From Pseudodesulfovibrio sp. (GTDB taxonomy: Bacteria; Desulfobacterota; Desulfovibrionia; Desulfovibrionales; Desulfovibrionaceae): a stretch of 22,885 nt of DNA. The position numbers and the translations under genes are program-made. The stretch is from the NCBI GenBank assembly GCA_022712815.1, contig JAFLJW010000208.1:1-22885 (forward strand), given 5' to 3'. The notes beneath the pieces were generated by a model. That model did no database searches and was not told the DNA's origin. It saw only the letters and a list, made by a program, of their open reading frames with translations. Every line of letters starts with the position of its first letter. The stretch's first letter is position 1. Below are positions 12,923 to 21,994 of the stretch, piece after piece.

Positions 12923-13291
12923 ATGACCATAATTAACCAGGCAAAAGAAGCTGTAAAAAGTATGCTCTTCGACCAGCTCGGCGTTGCTGCCGAGTATCGT
13001 CCGAAGACTGGTGATCCCGTTCCTTTGCAGGTCATCTTCAAGCCCCTTGGGCGTGAGTCCGCCGACTATGGCGACGCCTGTTTTTCTTCCATTGACGTCA
13101 TGCGCGACAACGTTCCCACTCGTCCTGCAGATGGCGACGAATTCTTCATCGAGACCGAGTCCCCCCAGACCTGGCGCGTCACTGCCGAGGGTGAGGGCCA
13201 GTCCGAAGGACAGACACGCTTCTCCTGGTCCATGCGCTGTGTGGGTGAAGAAGGCCGCCGATTGAGTCCTGGGAGGTTGGAGCGCGTATGA
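12923..13291 (+). CDS. Head-tail adaptor, FII-like
   Basis: A 122-residue protein. AAAAGGG (12909-12915) fits ATG 12923 better than a TTG two codons earlier. The profile (LFDQLGVAAEYRPKTGDPVPLQVIFKP, later RPADGDEFFIETESPQTWRV) is that of the lambda gpFII/phage attachment family, which seals the head and binds the tail. The stop overlaps the next ATG by 4 bases. The N-terminus is helical and the rest beta-rich. Confidence 0.65.
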   Translation: MTIINQAKEAVKSMLFDQLGVAAEYRPKTGDPVPLQVIFKPLGRESADYGDACFSSIDVMRDNVPTRPADGDEFFIETESPQTWRVTAEGEGQSEGQTRFSWSMRCVGEEGRRLSPGRLERV

Positions 13292-13896
13292 CCACGAAAA
13301 TAGTGAGAACCGGTCTGACCACCTTTGAGTGGGATGCAGAACGGTTAGCAAATTTCTCCAACCTCGCAGACAATCGTGTGCGGGGCAAAGTCATGTTCCA
13401 AGCCGTGAAGGTTGGAAGTAGCGCTGCAGGCATGCTGGCGTCCAAGCTGGTGCGCCAGCGGTTCATGAAGGTCAAGTCCGGTGAAGTGAAGAAGAATATT
13501 CGGGTGAACAACTGGCGCGGCCAAAAGGAAGCTCCTTATTCCACAGTAACCGTGGACATGTCTGCTCGCTGGCCCATGAAGCTCTTTCAGTCCGGTAAAT
13601 TTAACCCGGCCCGTCCGCCTATGAAGGGTGCCCGGTTTCGCATGATCAAGGGCAAAGGACGTTTCACCATTCCCGGCGCGTTCATCGCTACCATCAATGG
13701 TCGTGACGGTGCTTGGAAACGTAAAGGCAAAGATCGGTTCCCGGTTCGCCATCTCTATACCAAGGCCCCCATGCGCTATCTGGCGCGCAAGGAAAATGCC
13801 GATCGCATTCTGAATGTGGGCTACGAAAAGATGTCCAAAGAGTTCGATCGTTACTCCAAGTACGTGCTGTCCGGTGGCAGGGGAGGCGTCCGCTAA
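13288..13896 (+). CDS. Minor tail protein Z-like (tail completion)
   Basis: A 202-residue basic protein. The segments KSGEVKKNIRVNNWRG, then FTIPGAFIATINGRDGAWKRKGK and LYTKAPMRYLA match the lambda gpZ minor tail protein family. In related phages this protein is needed for tail maturation and correct placement of the DNA end. It overlaps FII and shares one base with the next gene (stop 13894-13896, ATG 13896). Confidence 0.8.
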   Translation: MTTKIVRTGLTTFEWDAERLANFSNLADNRVRGKVMFQAVKVGSSAAGMLASKLVRQRFMKVKSGEVKKNIRVNNWRGQKEAPYSTVTVDMSARWPMKLFQSGKFNPARPPMKGARFRMIKGKGRFTIPGAFIATINGRDGAWKRKGKDRFPVRHLYTKAPMRYLARKENADRILNVGYEKMSKEFDRYSKYVLSGGRGGVR

Positions 13897-14498
13897 TGGC
13901 CTTCGTTTTGCCTACCATCCATCCGCGCCAGCTCATCCGTGGCGCATTTGCCGCAGCTCTCAAGGAGCAGCCCACCCTCGCCGGTGAGAATGTCTTTCCT
14001 AACCGTTTGGAGTTTTACGACCTGGAGAAGATGGAGCCACCGTTCATCGGCGTCTACTGCCTCAACGAGCAAGTGATCTCCCCCCTCACCAGTCCGCCCA
14101 TTTTTCGCCGTGCCATGACCGTGTATCTGGATTGCTGGCAGACCCCGCAAAAGGACACCGAGGATATTAACACGGAACTGGACCTGCTCGCCGCCCAGGT
14201 GGAGGCAGTCATCAACAATGGCCGCAACCGTATCCGTGAGCTGGCCGCCGCCGTCGAGTGGCGCAAAGCCCCTGCATATGAGGGCACCGAAATTTCCCTG
14301 ATCGCCGATGAGGCGTGCATCCACTACACGTCTCAGGCGCTGGAATTTTCCGTTCAATATGAATGGAGACCAGAGATCGATGTCTCCGGCCTCGACTCGT
14401 TCAAGCTGCTGGAGAACGTCTGGAAGTTCGCCCCGGCCCCGACTGACCAACCCAATTTATTAAGCCGCATAACGCTGCACAAGGAGGCTGACGCATGA
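13896..14498 (+). CDS. Tail terminator-like protein (U-like)
   Basis: A 200-residue protein between gpZ-like and DUF2635 genes. It has features of a tail terminator: N-terminal helix (RQLIRGAFAAALKE), strands around PPFIGVYCLNE and RAMTVYLDCW, a helical DINTELDLLAAQVEAVI segment, and a C-terminal beta region. Such proteins cap the tube and sheath and join the tail to the head. The identity is inferred from gene order and length. It overlaps the next gene by ATGA. Confidence 0.6.
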   Translation: MAFVLPTIHPRQLIRGAFAAALKEQPTLAGENVFPNRLEFYDLEKMEPPFIGVYCLNEQVISPLTSPPIFRRAMTVYLDCWQTPQKDTEDINTELDLLAAQVEAVINNGRNRIRELAAAVEWRKAPAYEGTEISLIADEACIHYTSQALEFSVQYEWRPEIDVSGLDSFKLLENVWKFAPAPTDQPNLLSRITLHKEADA

Positions 14499-14707
14499 AG
14501 GTTTTGATCAAAGCTACCCACGGCCTGCTCCCGTTTCCGGGCGAGCGCAGGAAGTATGTCCCCAAAGAGGGCGTCCGTGTGGACCTGGACGGCCCGGACA
14601 GCGCGTACTGGAAACGCCGCATCGCTGCCAAGGATGCCGAATGCGTTGACGACGCCAAGGCCTCCGCCAAGAAAACCGCCGCCCCGGCGAAAGCAAAAGG
14701 AAAGTAG
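14495..14707 (+). CDS. DUF2635 small tail-region protein (Mu gp38-like)
   Basis: A 70-residue protein with the DUF2635 layout: MKVLIKATHGLLPFPGERRKYVP, then VDLDGPDSAYWKRRI, like the PDSPYWRRRL signature of the family. The C-terminal 20 residues are lysine and alanine rich. In Mu-like phages it lies immediately before the sheath gene, as here. Its function is not established. Confidence 0.75.
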   Translation: MKVLIKATHGLLPFPGERRKYVPKEGVRVDLDGPDSAYWKRRIAAKDAECVDDAKASAKKTAAPAKAKGK

Positions 14708-14710
14708 GCC

Positions 14711-16213
14711 ATGAGTATTTCTTTTAACAAGATTCCCGGCCCCGGCCAGCTTCGCACTCCGGGCGTTTATGCCGAGTTCGACGGCTCCCTTGCCCGGCAG
14801 GGTCTGCCCATTCTTTCGTATAACGTGCTGATCATGGGGCAGATACTTGCCACCGGTACAGCCACCGCCGAGGATGTGGTGCGCGTAACCAGTGTCAAGA
14901 AAGCCCAGACCCTCTTCGGTCGCGGTTCCATGCTTGCCCGTATGATTGAGGCATACCTCAACGTGGACCAGTTCACGCCGCTGTATTGCCTGCCGCTCGA
15001 TGACAACGCAGATGGTGCAAAGGCGTCGAGGCCAGTCACGATTGCTGGCCCGGCAACTGAGGCCGGAACTCTCAATTTCTATGTGAGCGGTTTGCGTGTC
15101 CAGGTCGGTGTCTCCGATACCGAGTCCGCAGACTCTATCGCCACGGACCTGGCTGCCGCCATTAATGCGGATCTCGATCTCGAAGCCACGGCCACAGCCA
15201 ATGCTGCTGTAGTGACTGTCACCGCCAAGCATAAAGGTGAGGTTGGTAACGCTATCGACCTGCGTCATTCCTATCTGGACGGCGAGTCTCTGCCTGCAGG
15301 TATCAGTGTGACTATTGGCGAGCTGGCCCCTGGTACTGGCAACCCCGATCTGTCAACCATCAAGTCTGGCACCGGCCTTGCTGCCCTGCCCGATACCTGG
15401 TGGCAGGTCATGATCAGCCCCTACACCGACAGCGCCAACCTGAATGAAATTCATAAAGAACTCGCTGACCGGTACGATCCGACCCGCGAGCTATGGGCCG
15501 AACACGTCACCGCCATGCGTGGCACGTTCAATGAATTGGTCGCCAAAGGCGATCAGTATCCCCAGCTGTTTTATTCCTCCATTTGCGCGGCTTACGATAC
15601 CATCTCCGGCATCGACGTGCAGGCCGCGCAGCTCGGAGCCATGACCGCCTATCACCTCGCAATGTCCCCGGCCCGCCCTCTGGGCGGCATCGGAACTCCA
15701 CTGGTCCTGCCCGACGTGATGCCCGTTCCCATGAACGAGCGTCTCAACTTCGGAGAACGGAATCAGTTGCTCTTTGCCGGTATTGCCACGGTCAAGGTCA
15801 ACAACTCGGACCAGGTGGTCATCGAGCGCCTCCTCACCTCCTATCAAGAAAACAGCACAGGCGCTGCCGACGATGCATTCTTGCGCGTCGAAACCTTGGC
15901 TACGCTCTGGTATCTGGCTTGGTCCTGGAAAAATCGTATCACCACCAAATATCCGCGCCACTCCCTGGCTGACTTAGGTTTTGAAGTCCAGCCCGGACAG
16001 GCAGTGGTCACTCCCGACGTCCTCAATGGCGAATGGGAAGGCCAGCTCCTGCAGTGGGCCAAGGCTGCCCTTGTGGAAAATATCGACGCGGGTATCGCCA
16101 ACACGGTGTTCCAGCGTAGCGAATCCGATGTGGATCGCGTTGACTCGGAACTCGGCCCGGATCTGGTTAACCAGTTCCTGGTGCTGGCAGGCAAGTTCAG
16201 CTTCAGGCTGTAG
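14711..16213 (+). CDS. Contractile tail sheath protein (Mu gpL-like)
   Basis: A 500-residue protein. The N-terminus (FNKIPGPGQLRTPGVYAEFDGS) is characteristic of Mu-type sheaths, and the length matches Mu gpL. The central part contains the variable insertion domain with threonine/alanine-rich beta strands, and the C-terminus (VDSELGPDLVNQFLVLAGKFSFRL) forms the inter-subunit strand exchange region. The presence of a sheath makes the phage a myovirus. It starts with GTAGGCC upstream, only a modest ribosome site, and follows DUF2635 by 3 bases. Confidence 0.92.
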   Translation: MSISFNKIPGPGQLRTPGVYAEFDGSLARQGLPILSYNVLIMGQILATGTATAEDVVRVTSVKKAQTLFGRGSMLARMIEAYLNVDQFTPLYCLPLDDNADGAKASRPVTIAGPATEAGTLNFYVSGLRVQVGVSDTESADSIATDLAAAINADLDLEATATANAAVVTVTAKHKGEVGNAIDLRHSYLDGESLPAGISVTIGELAPGTGNPDLSTIKSGTGLAALPDTWWQVMISPYTDSANLNEIHKELADRYDPTRELWAEHVTAMRGTFNELVAKGDQYPQLFYSSICAAYDTISGIDVQAAQLGAMTAYHLAMSPARPLGGIGTPLVLPDVMPVPMNERLNFGERNQLLFAGIATVKVNNSDQVVIERLLTSYQENSTGAADDAFLRVETLATLWYLAWSWKNRITTKYPRHSLADLGFEVQPGQAVVTPDVLNGEWEGQLLQWAKAALVENIDAGIANTVFQRSESDVDRVDSELGPDLVNQFLVLAGKFSFRL

Positions 16214-16225
16214 GAGGATATAAAC

Positions 16226-16594
16226 ATGTCCGGATTGGATTCAGGAATTGTAGAGGTAAAGGTAAATGGTGCTGTCATGTTCATCGAGGGGGAATGGTCT
16301 TACGACGACGGCACCCCGCGCAAAGAACCCCAGCAGGGTGAAAACTTCACCGCAGCGATTTACAAGCCACAGCCTCGGCAGTGCGCAGGCAATGCCAAGT
16401 TTGAGACCTTGTCCGACGAGACTGCTTTCACGTCCATCAAGTCGGAAACATTCACGCTGCGCTTTACCAATGGCGAGGTGATGACCTTTGAGGACGCATG
16501 GGCAACCAAGACAGGTGAGGCCAATGCCACCACCGGTTTGATTCCGGTTCAGATCGTGGCCCGCCTCAATCCCAACTCCAGAAAGGGGATGTAA
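16226..16594 (+). CDS. Tail tube protein (Mu gpM-like)
   Basis: A 122-residue protein immediately after the sheath, with AGGAGGA as ribosome site. It is beta-rich (GIVEVKVNGAVMFIEGEWSYDDG, FTLRFTNGEVMTFEDAW) and ends in RLNPNSRKGM. Size and order match Mu gpM, which forms the stacked hexameric tube around the tape measure. Confidence 0.85.
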   Translation: MSGLDSGIVEVKVNGAVMFIEGEWSYDDGTPRKEPQQGENFTAAIYKPQPRQCAGNAKFETLSDETAFTSIKSETFTLRFTNGEVMTFEDAWATKTGEANATTGLIPVQIVARLNPNSRKGM

Positions 16595-16597
16595 GCC

Positions 16598-16903
16598 ATG
16601 CCGGTACTCGCAACGTACAAACTTGAATATCCCGTAGAAATTGAGGAAGCGGACAAGAACATCAAGCGATACGAAGAGGTTAAAGTCCTTCGTCGTATCA
16701 AGGGCAAGGACATGCGCTCTGAAGCTTTCCAGCGGATCATGGCTGGAGAGATTCTTGTTGATGATATGTTCGAGATTGCAAACAGGATTTGCGATGTGCC
16801 GAGTCATGTCTTTGACGAAATGGTTGCCAACGACATCGAAGGCTTGTTTGAGGCACTGGAACCTTTTTTATCCAAGAAGGATTCCAGAGCCCTGAAGAAG
16901 TAA
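16598..16903 (+). CDS. Tail assembly chaperone, short form (gpE/gp41-like)
   Basis: A 101-residue protein between tube and tape measure, as in P2 and Mu. It has an N-terminal beta part (YKLEYPVEI), RRIKGKDMRSEAFQRI, then helices ending EALEPFLSKKD. The family wraps the tape measure during assembly and is produced in short and frameshifted long forms. Codons 90-91 lie in T TTT TTA (16864-16870), a canonical -1 slippery heptamer in the right phase. The short form stops at 16901-16903. Confidence 0.85.
   Translation: MPVLATYKLEYPVEIEEADKNIKRYEEVKVLRRIKGKDMRSEAFQRIMAGEILVDDMFEIANRICDVPSHVFDEMVANDIEGLFEALEPFLSKKDSRALKK
16864..16870 (+). other. Programmed -1 frameshift site T TTT TTA
   Basis: The heptamer matches X XXY YYZ with zero-frame codons TTT TTA. 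Slipping back one base gives the open frame 16870-17031, which continues without a stop. P2 uses T TTT TTG at the equivalent place between E and E'. A stem TGGCCC/GGGCCA (16922-16947) lies about 50 bases downstream, probably too far to be the stimulator. Confidence 0.8.
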
Positions 16904-17031
16904 GAAATAGACAGACCGTCCTGGCCCACGTCTTCGGGTGGGGGCCATGGCGCTCTGATGAAATGGACTTGATAGACCTGGTCTACTGGTCGGACGAAGC
17001 GGAAAAAGCACTGGAGAGTATGTATGGCTGA
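16870..17031 (+). CDS. Frameshift extension of the tail chaperone (E'-like)
   Basis: This 53-codon extension has no start of its own. After the -1 slip it reads on to TGA (17029-17031), for a fusion of about 144 residues. It contains HVFGWGPWRSDEMDLIDLVYWSDEA, which fits the FGW-x-M-x-EL-x-W-x-x-A style of P2/Mu long chaperones. It overlaps the tape-measure start by 8 bases. Read on its own it would be missed by normal gene finding. Confidence 0.8.
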   Translation: MQEGFQSPEEVRNRQTVLAHVFGWGPWRSDEMDLIDLVYWSDEAEKALESMYG

Positions 17032-18631
17032 TCGCAAGGAAAAACTGACATTCGTTATCTCTGCCCTGGACAAAGCCAGCGCGCCATTCAAGCGCATGGC
17101 TTCTGCCGCCAACCGCATGGCCGCGCCCTTCCGGCGCATGGGTATGCAATTCAAGGCGATGGGAAAGAACATCGGGTTCGACCGCATGGGCAAGGCCATG
17201 GGCCGAGTGCGCGGGGCATTCTCAGAGTTGGGTGGAGCCGTCGCTCGCCTGCTTGCACCGCTGGGTGCATTGGGGTTCGCTCTCGTAAAAGTCTCGACCG
17301 ATATGCAACGAATCGAGGCCCAGGCCGCCTCGGTGGGAATATCCACCGAGGCGCTCCTGGGCTATGTCGGTGCGGTCAAGGCCTTGGGCTTTGACGCAGA
17401 CAAGGTCGTGGATCTGGTTGAGGAGATGAACAACAAGATCGGTGAATCCAAAGGACTCGGTGCCACCACGCCAGTCAAGGAAGCCCTGCACATGCTCAAG
17501 CTGGACTTCCGGGAGATAGCCAAGCTCAAGCCCGAAGAACAGTTCGAGCGTATTATGAATGCTGCAGCGGGCATGAAGGATCAGCAAATGGCGTCCAGTG
17601 CCGTGGACATCCTCATGGGTGGCGATGCCAACAAGATTATGGGCTCCCTGCGTGCCCAAGCCAAGGAGCAGAATACTACTGTTGAAGCATTGCTCGCCAA
17701 GTATCGCAAGATGAATCTGACTACAGATGAAGGCCGGGCAGGCCTAAAGCAGTTTGCCGAAGGTTGGAAGAAATTTGCTGCTATTATCTCTTCTGCTTTC
17801 ACCGAGCTGATGGGTGTGGTCGGCAACCAACTGGCCCCCATGTTTGAAAACATGTCCACATGGATCTTGGAGAATTTTGACGAAATCAAGACCGCCTTCA
17901 AGGATAAGCTACCCAGTGCCATCAAGGCCGTTGGTGCTGCGTTCAAGGGGTTATATAAAGCCGTCTCTCCCATCGCGGATTTCTTCTCCTGGCTGAGCGA
18001 CACAATTGGCACAGAAAATACCGCCATGGTTGCTTTTGCTGGAGTCCTTACTATGACCGTCCTCCCGGCCATAGCCTCGCTGACCACGGCTTTCATTGTC
18101 TTGGGTGGGGCTATTGGTTTCACTCCGTTGGGCTGGATCATCGGTGCCTTTGCCGGTCTCGTCGCCATTGGTGTGACCCTGTACAAGAATTGGGATCGTC
18201 TCACCGAGCTGTGGGAAAAGTACAGTGACCTGCTGTACTTGACACCGCTGGCTCCGCTCAAAGGCATAATTGATATCGTGGATCGTCTTGTCACCAAGTG
18301 GGATGGATTGGTGGCCTCGTTCAAGCGGGGAGCCAACATTTTTTCCGGCGTCGGCAATGCGTTCAAAAACTTTTTTGGGATCGGCGACGAAGATTCGAAG
18401 AACCGGGATGCTGCTGAGGTCGCGCAACGTGGAGCAGGTTCCAGATATCTTGAACAGTCACGCGCCACAATGAACAAGGCCCGGACATTTAAATCTTCCC
18501 GAACCGAGCATACCAACAATGCCAGTGTGCAAGTGGTGGTGACTGCCCCCGAAGGTTCCACCATGTCCACCTCCGGCGATGCTGACATATCGGCTTCCCT
18601 GAATACCGGCATGATGCTGGCGGGGAGTTAG
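17024..18631 (+). CDS. Tail tape measure protein
   Basis: A 535-residue protein, with GGAGAG upstream of ATG 17024. It directs tail length and occupies the tube. The N-terminal 90 residues are methionine- and lysine-rich helices (KEKLTFVISALDKASAPFKRM is a common opening for this class). The middle is helical, and a hydrophobic stretch lies at about residues 340-400 (LTMTVLPAIASLTTAFIVLGG, then IIGAFAGLVAIGVTLY), which may insert into the host membrane during DNA delivery. At this size the tail should be relatively short. The C-terminus is threonine/serine rich. Confidence 0.9.
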   Translation: MADRKEKLTFVISALDKASAPFKRMASAANRMAAPFRRMGMQFKAMGKNIGFDRMGKAMGRVRGAFSELGGAVARLLAPLGALGFALVKVSTDMQRIEAQAASVGISTEALLGYVGAVKALGFDADKVVDLVEEMNNKIGESKGLGATTPVKEALHMLKLDFREIAKLKPEEQFERIMNAAAGMKDQQMASSAVDILMGGDANKIMGSLRAQAKEQNTTVEALLAKYRKMNLTTDEGRAGLKQFAEGWKKFAAIISSAFTELMGVVGNQLAPMFENMSTWILENFDEIKTAFKDKLPSAIKAVGAAFKGLYKAVSPIADFFSWLSDTIGTENTAMVAFAGVLTMTVLPAIASLTTAFIVLGGAIGFTPLGWIIGAFAGLVAIGVTLYKNWDRLTELWEKYSDLLYLTPLAPLKGIIDIVDRLVTKWDGLVASFKRGANIFSGVGNAFKNFFGIGDEDSKNRDAAEVAQRGAGSRYLEQSRATMNKARTFKSSRTEHTNNASVQVVVTAPEGSTMSTSGDADISASLNTGMMLAGS

Positions 18632-18633
18632 CA

Positions 18634-19830
18634 ATGGGTTTCGCCGGGCGATACCAGGAAGCATCATTCAGGGGCATCCTTTTTCGGGTGAAAAACAATA
18701 CTCGGTCAAGCGGCCTGCTCGTGGATGAGCATGTCTATCCCGGCAAGCAGGCTCCGGCCAATGTCTACCCGGAGATACTTGGACAGGGTGTCCGATCCTT
18801 TTCCATCACTGGATATATCACCGGCAAAGATCATGACCGTCAGCGCAATCAATTGGAACGCGCCTTGGATGAGCCGTCCGTCGGGCAGCTTGTCCTTCCG
18901 TTGCGGCCCAAGATGAATGTGGTCTGCCGGTCCTCTTCTTCTTCCGAGGACGAATCCCAGCTCGGCACTACCATCTTCCAGATGACCTTCACCGTGGCGG
19001 GTGAGAAGCCGTCGCCGGTGGCGTCGCCCAATACCGGCCGCGCTCTGGCCTCGGCGTCCGGCGAGTTGCGCAATGCCGCCGCCTCGGACTTCGCTGCCGC
19101 CTGGAATCCAAAAGGGCCGAGGTGGGTTTATGATTCCGCCGCTGACTCCTGCCAGTCCATCACTGCCGACTATCTTGGCAGGGCCTGCACCGCTGCAGGT
19201 GTGCCTGATGTGACAGACGAGGCGCTGTCTCTCTTTGGTCAAAATTTCGAATCCGGGCCGGACCTGGCTCAAGCCTTTCTCTCGATCACCACCAAGGTGG
19301 GAGAGGGAGCGAATACGTCTGGCAATGTTATGAACCTGCTGCATCTGGGTGCTCCAATGGTCCAGGTTGCCAACCCGTTCTTCACCTCCACGTCCAGCCA
19401 GATCGCTGCCAACTCCGGCGCGGTGAGCAATCTCCTTGACCGGGCATTCGTGGCCGAGGCGGCCGCGCGGGTGGTGCGTGTTCCTCTGGATTCCGATGTG
19501 GAGGCCAGCTCGCTCCTGTCTTCCATGCGTCCAGCCATTGACCGGGTTGCTAACGGCGCGTCCAGCCCCGTGTTCCGTGCCGCCAAAGGCTTGTCCGTGG
19601 CTGTGGGCAACGATTTGTCCTGCCGTGGTCGCGAGGCTGGGAAGCTCATTTCCATCCCCATCAAAAGAACTGACTCCTTCGAGAATATCTCGCACAAGCT
19701 CTATGATTCTGGACAGGATGCTGCCGCCCTGATTCGCCGCAATCGCGCCCAAGTGCCGCATCCCGGTTTCATTCCTCCCGGCGTATCGCTGGAGGCTGTA
19801 CTCAAACCTGACTTTATGGAGACCGTCTAA
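18634..19830 (+). CDS. Mu gpN-like baseplate protein (DNA circularisation N-terminal domain)
   Basis: A 398-residue protein. The N-terminal about 110 residues match the domain found in Mu gpN: YQEASFRGILFRVKNNTRSSG, VYPGKQ, RSFSITGYITGKDHDRQRNQL. A serine/glutamate-rich linker follows. The C-terminus (RTDSFENISHKLYDSGQDAAALIRRNRAQVPHPGFIPPG) resembles a LysM-like module of tail hub proteins. It is expected to link tube and baseplate. GGGGAG precedes the ATG. Its stop shares a base with the next ATG (TAATG). Confidence 0.85.
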   Translation: MGFAGRYQEASFRGILFRVKNNTRSSGLLVDEHVYPGKQAPANVYPEILGQGVRSFSITGYITGKDHDRQRNQLERALDEPSVGQLVLPLRPKMNVVCRSSSSSEDESQLGTTIFQMTFTVAGEKPSPVASPNTGRALASASGELRNAAASDFAAAWNPKGPRWVYDSAADSCQSITADYLGRACTAAGVPDVTDEALSLFGQNFESGPDLAQAFLSITTKVGEGANTSGNVMNLLHLGAPMVQVANPFFTSTSSQIAANSGAVSNLLDRAFVAEAAARVVRVPLDSDVEASSLLSSMRPAIDRVANGASSPVFRAAKGLSVAVGNDLSCRGREAGKLISIPIKRTDSFENISHKLYDSGQDAAALIRRNRAQVPHPGFIPPGVSLEAVLKPDFMETV

Positions 19831-20912
19831 TGGCCGAGTATATCTCTCCCACGGAATTGGAGTTGCGCGAACAGGCCCTTGCCGACTACGCTGCCGCCCT
19901 TGAGATCGATGTCTCCGCCATCCCTTCCAAGTCCTTTGAGCAGGGCCAGGCCAACGCCGACGCAGGCGCGCACATGCGGGTGCTTGATTACAATATATAC
20001 ATTTTAGAGAACGCGCTCCCGGATTCAGCTATTGATGTTTTTCGGAAACGCTGGGCTGGCATTTATGCCATACCATATCTCGAAGCGACCACTGCCTCCG
20101 GGCAGGCCAGCGGTTCCGGTGGCACTCCTGCGGCAAGTCTGCCGCAAGGGGCCGAGTTTCAGCGCTCTGACGGTGTCCATTTCACCACCACTGCCTCGGC
20201 TGTGGTGAACGAGTCCGGAGACATCGCCGTAAATCTTACCGCTCAGGAAGCTGGCCCGGCTGCGAATACCACCGTCGGTCTGGCCCTGTCTCTGGTAGGC
20301 TCCTACGATGGGATTCCTTCCTCGTTCGCGGTCATCGGCTCCGATGGCATTGCCGGTGGCTTTGCAGCAGAGACGCCGAAAGCACATACCTCGCGCATAC
20401 TTTTTCGCATTCAGAACCCACCTGGCCCTGGCAACAAGGCCGACTTCAAGCGCTGGGCGCGCGAAGCATCTCCCGGTGTGGGCGATGCCTACGTCTACCC
20501 GCTGTATAACGGTGCTTTTTCCGTGGCTGTTTTCATTACCACCAAAGACCCGACGGCCCCGGTCCCCAACGCGACTCTGGTGCAGGCCGTTCAGGCCAAT
20601 CTCAATATCATTGCCAGCGGTCTTGCCATCGTGACGGTGCAGGCGGTGACCGCCAAAACCGTGAACCTTTCCCCGTCGATCACCCCGGACACTTCGGTGG
20701 TGCGTAGCGCCGTGGAGCAGGAGTTCAAGGCGTGGCTCTATCGCGCAGGCAAGAACGACGACGAGTTGAACACCACCTTGTACCTGCACGATCTGTCCGC
20801 AGCCATTTCCGCAGCGCGCGGCCTGACCACGTTTTCCATGGCTGATCCTGCTGCCGACATTAACATCGCTCCGGCCGAGTATCCTGTGCCCGGCATCATC
20901 ACCTGGACGTAG
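19830..20912 (+). CDS. Baseplate J-like protein (gp47 family)
   Basis: A 360-residue wedge protein. RKRWAGIYAIPYLEATTASGQASGSGGTPAASLPQGAEFQ and the following beta region are typical of baseplate J, and DFKRWAREASPGVGDAYVYPLYNG is the other family hallmark. It attaches the baseplate wedges around the hub. In Mu the order is N, P, 45, 46, 47; here the J-like gene stands before the hub and spike genes. Either it moved, or a second gp47 follows beyond the window. Confidence 0.85.
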   Translation: MAEYISPTELELREQALADYAAALEIDVSAIPSKSFEQGQANADAGAHMRVLDYNIYILENALPDSAIDVFRKRWAGIYAIPYLEATTASGQASGSGGTPAASLPQGAEFQRSDGVHFTTTASAVVNESGDIAVNLTAQEAGPAANTTVGLALSLVGSYDGIPSSFAVIGSDGIAGGFAAETPKAHTSRILFRIQNPPGPGNKADFKRWAREASPGVGDAYVYPLYNGAFSVAVFITTKDPTAPVPNATLVQAVQANLNIIASGLAIVTVQAVTAKTVNLSPSITPDTSVVRSAVEQEFKAWLYRAGKNDDELNTTLYLHDLSAAISAARGLTTFSMADPAADINIAPAEYPVPGIITWT

Positions 20913-20914
20913 CC

Positions 20915-21994
20915 ATGCAAGAGCGAATTATTTTTGAAGTAAACGGGGTCGAATACGGCGGCCTGAAATCTGCGACCATCAAGAGGGGCGTGTCTATGGT
21001 GGCCGGACAGTTCGCCGTGGAGTACACCGAGCTGTGGCCTGGCCGCTCAACGCCATGGCCCATCTTGCCGCATTCCCCCGCCCGTATTTTGCTGGGCAGT
21101 ACCGTACTCATTGACGGGTATGTGGACAAACTACCCATTGAATTCTCTACGCAGAGCCACGTCCTGCGCGCGGCTGGCCGAGACAAGACAGGGCAGCTCG
21201 TGGACTGTGATCCGCATCCGTCGCCCGGTGAATTTCGCAACACCAGTCTGGACAAGCTCGCTCGGACCTTTGCCAAGCAAGTGGGGTTGAGCGTTTCCCT
21301 GGCCTCAGGTCTCCATCTCTTGCAAGCCCTCGGCGTGGTTCGCCTGTCCGCCGGGCAGTCTTCCTATCGAGCTTTGGAGGAGCAGGCCCGCAAGGACAAC
21401 GTCCTGTTTGGCCCGACCAGCTCCGGCGATCTTCGCATATTTCGTCCCGGCACTGAGCACGCCAAGGTGCCGCTCATCTTCGGGCAGAACGTTAAGTCCG
21501 GCGTTCTGCAAAATGACTGGTCCAATCGGTATTCGCATTACATTGTGGACGGTCAGGATCAGGGATTTGACACTCTGCCCGGACCAGCCGCCCAGGTTCG
21601 TGGCGAAGCCTTTGACAAGTCCGTGACCCTGCCGCGCCTCAAGCGGTTTCGTGCTGACAGTGGCATGGACAACGCGTCCGCCAGGAAGCGGGCCGAGTGG
21701 GAGGCCTCCACCCGCGCTGCCCGGTCTGTTTCCCTTGTCATCCCCATGCGCGGCTGGCGGCAGAACCCTGCCGACCCCAGCTCTGACCTATGGCGCGAAG
21801 GACTGCTGGTGGACGTGGATGTCCCCATGGTGAAAATTTCCGAGGCGCTGCTCATCGAGTCCGTGGATTATGCTTTCGGGCAAAAATACGGGTGCGTCCT
21901 GCGCCTTACCCGGCCAGACGCCTGGATTCCCAAACCGCCCAGCCCGGACAAGGACCCATTGTCCGGGGAAGGACAGCCCGACCTCTATGGCTAG
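20915..21994 (+). CDS. Baseplate hub protein (Mu gpP/gp44-like)
   Basis: A 359-residue protein. The N-terminal strands (RIIFEVNGVEYGGLKSATIKRG) and the middle (FRNTSLDKLARTFAKQVGLSVSL, ALEEQARKDNVLFGPTSSGDLRI) follow the gp27/gpD-like hub fold as in Mu gp44. It trimerises under the tube and carries the spike. The C-terminus is proline rich. It overlaps the spike gene by 8 bases. Confidence 0.85.
   Translation: MQERIIFEVNGVEYGGLKSATIKRGVSMVAGQFAVEYTELWPGRSTPWPILPHSPARILLGSTVLIDGYVDKLPIEFSTQSHVLRAAGRDKTGQLVDCDPHPSPGEFRNTSLDKLARTFAKQVGLSVSLASGLHLLQALGVVRLSAGQSSYRALEEQARKDNVLFGPTSSGDLRIFRPGTEHAKVPLIFGQNVKSGVLQNDWSNRYSHYIVDGQDQGFDTLPGPAAQVRGEAFDKSVTLPRLKRFRADSGMDNASARKRAEWEASTRAARSVSLVIPMRGWRQNPADPSSDLWREGLLVDVDVPMVKISEALLIESVDYAFGQKYGCVLRLTRPDAWIPKPPSPDKDPLSGEGQPDLYG

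Noticed and set aside
16922..16947. TGGCCC/GGGCCA stem as the stimulator of the -1 frameshift
   Set aside because: It starts about 50 bases after the slippery heptamer; stimulators usually begin within about 10 bases.
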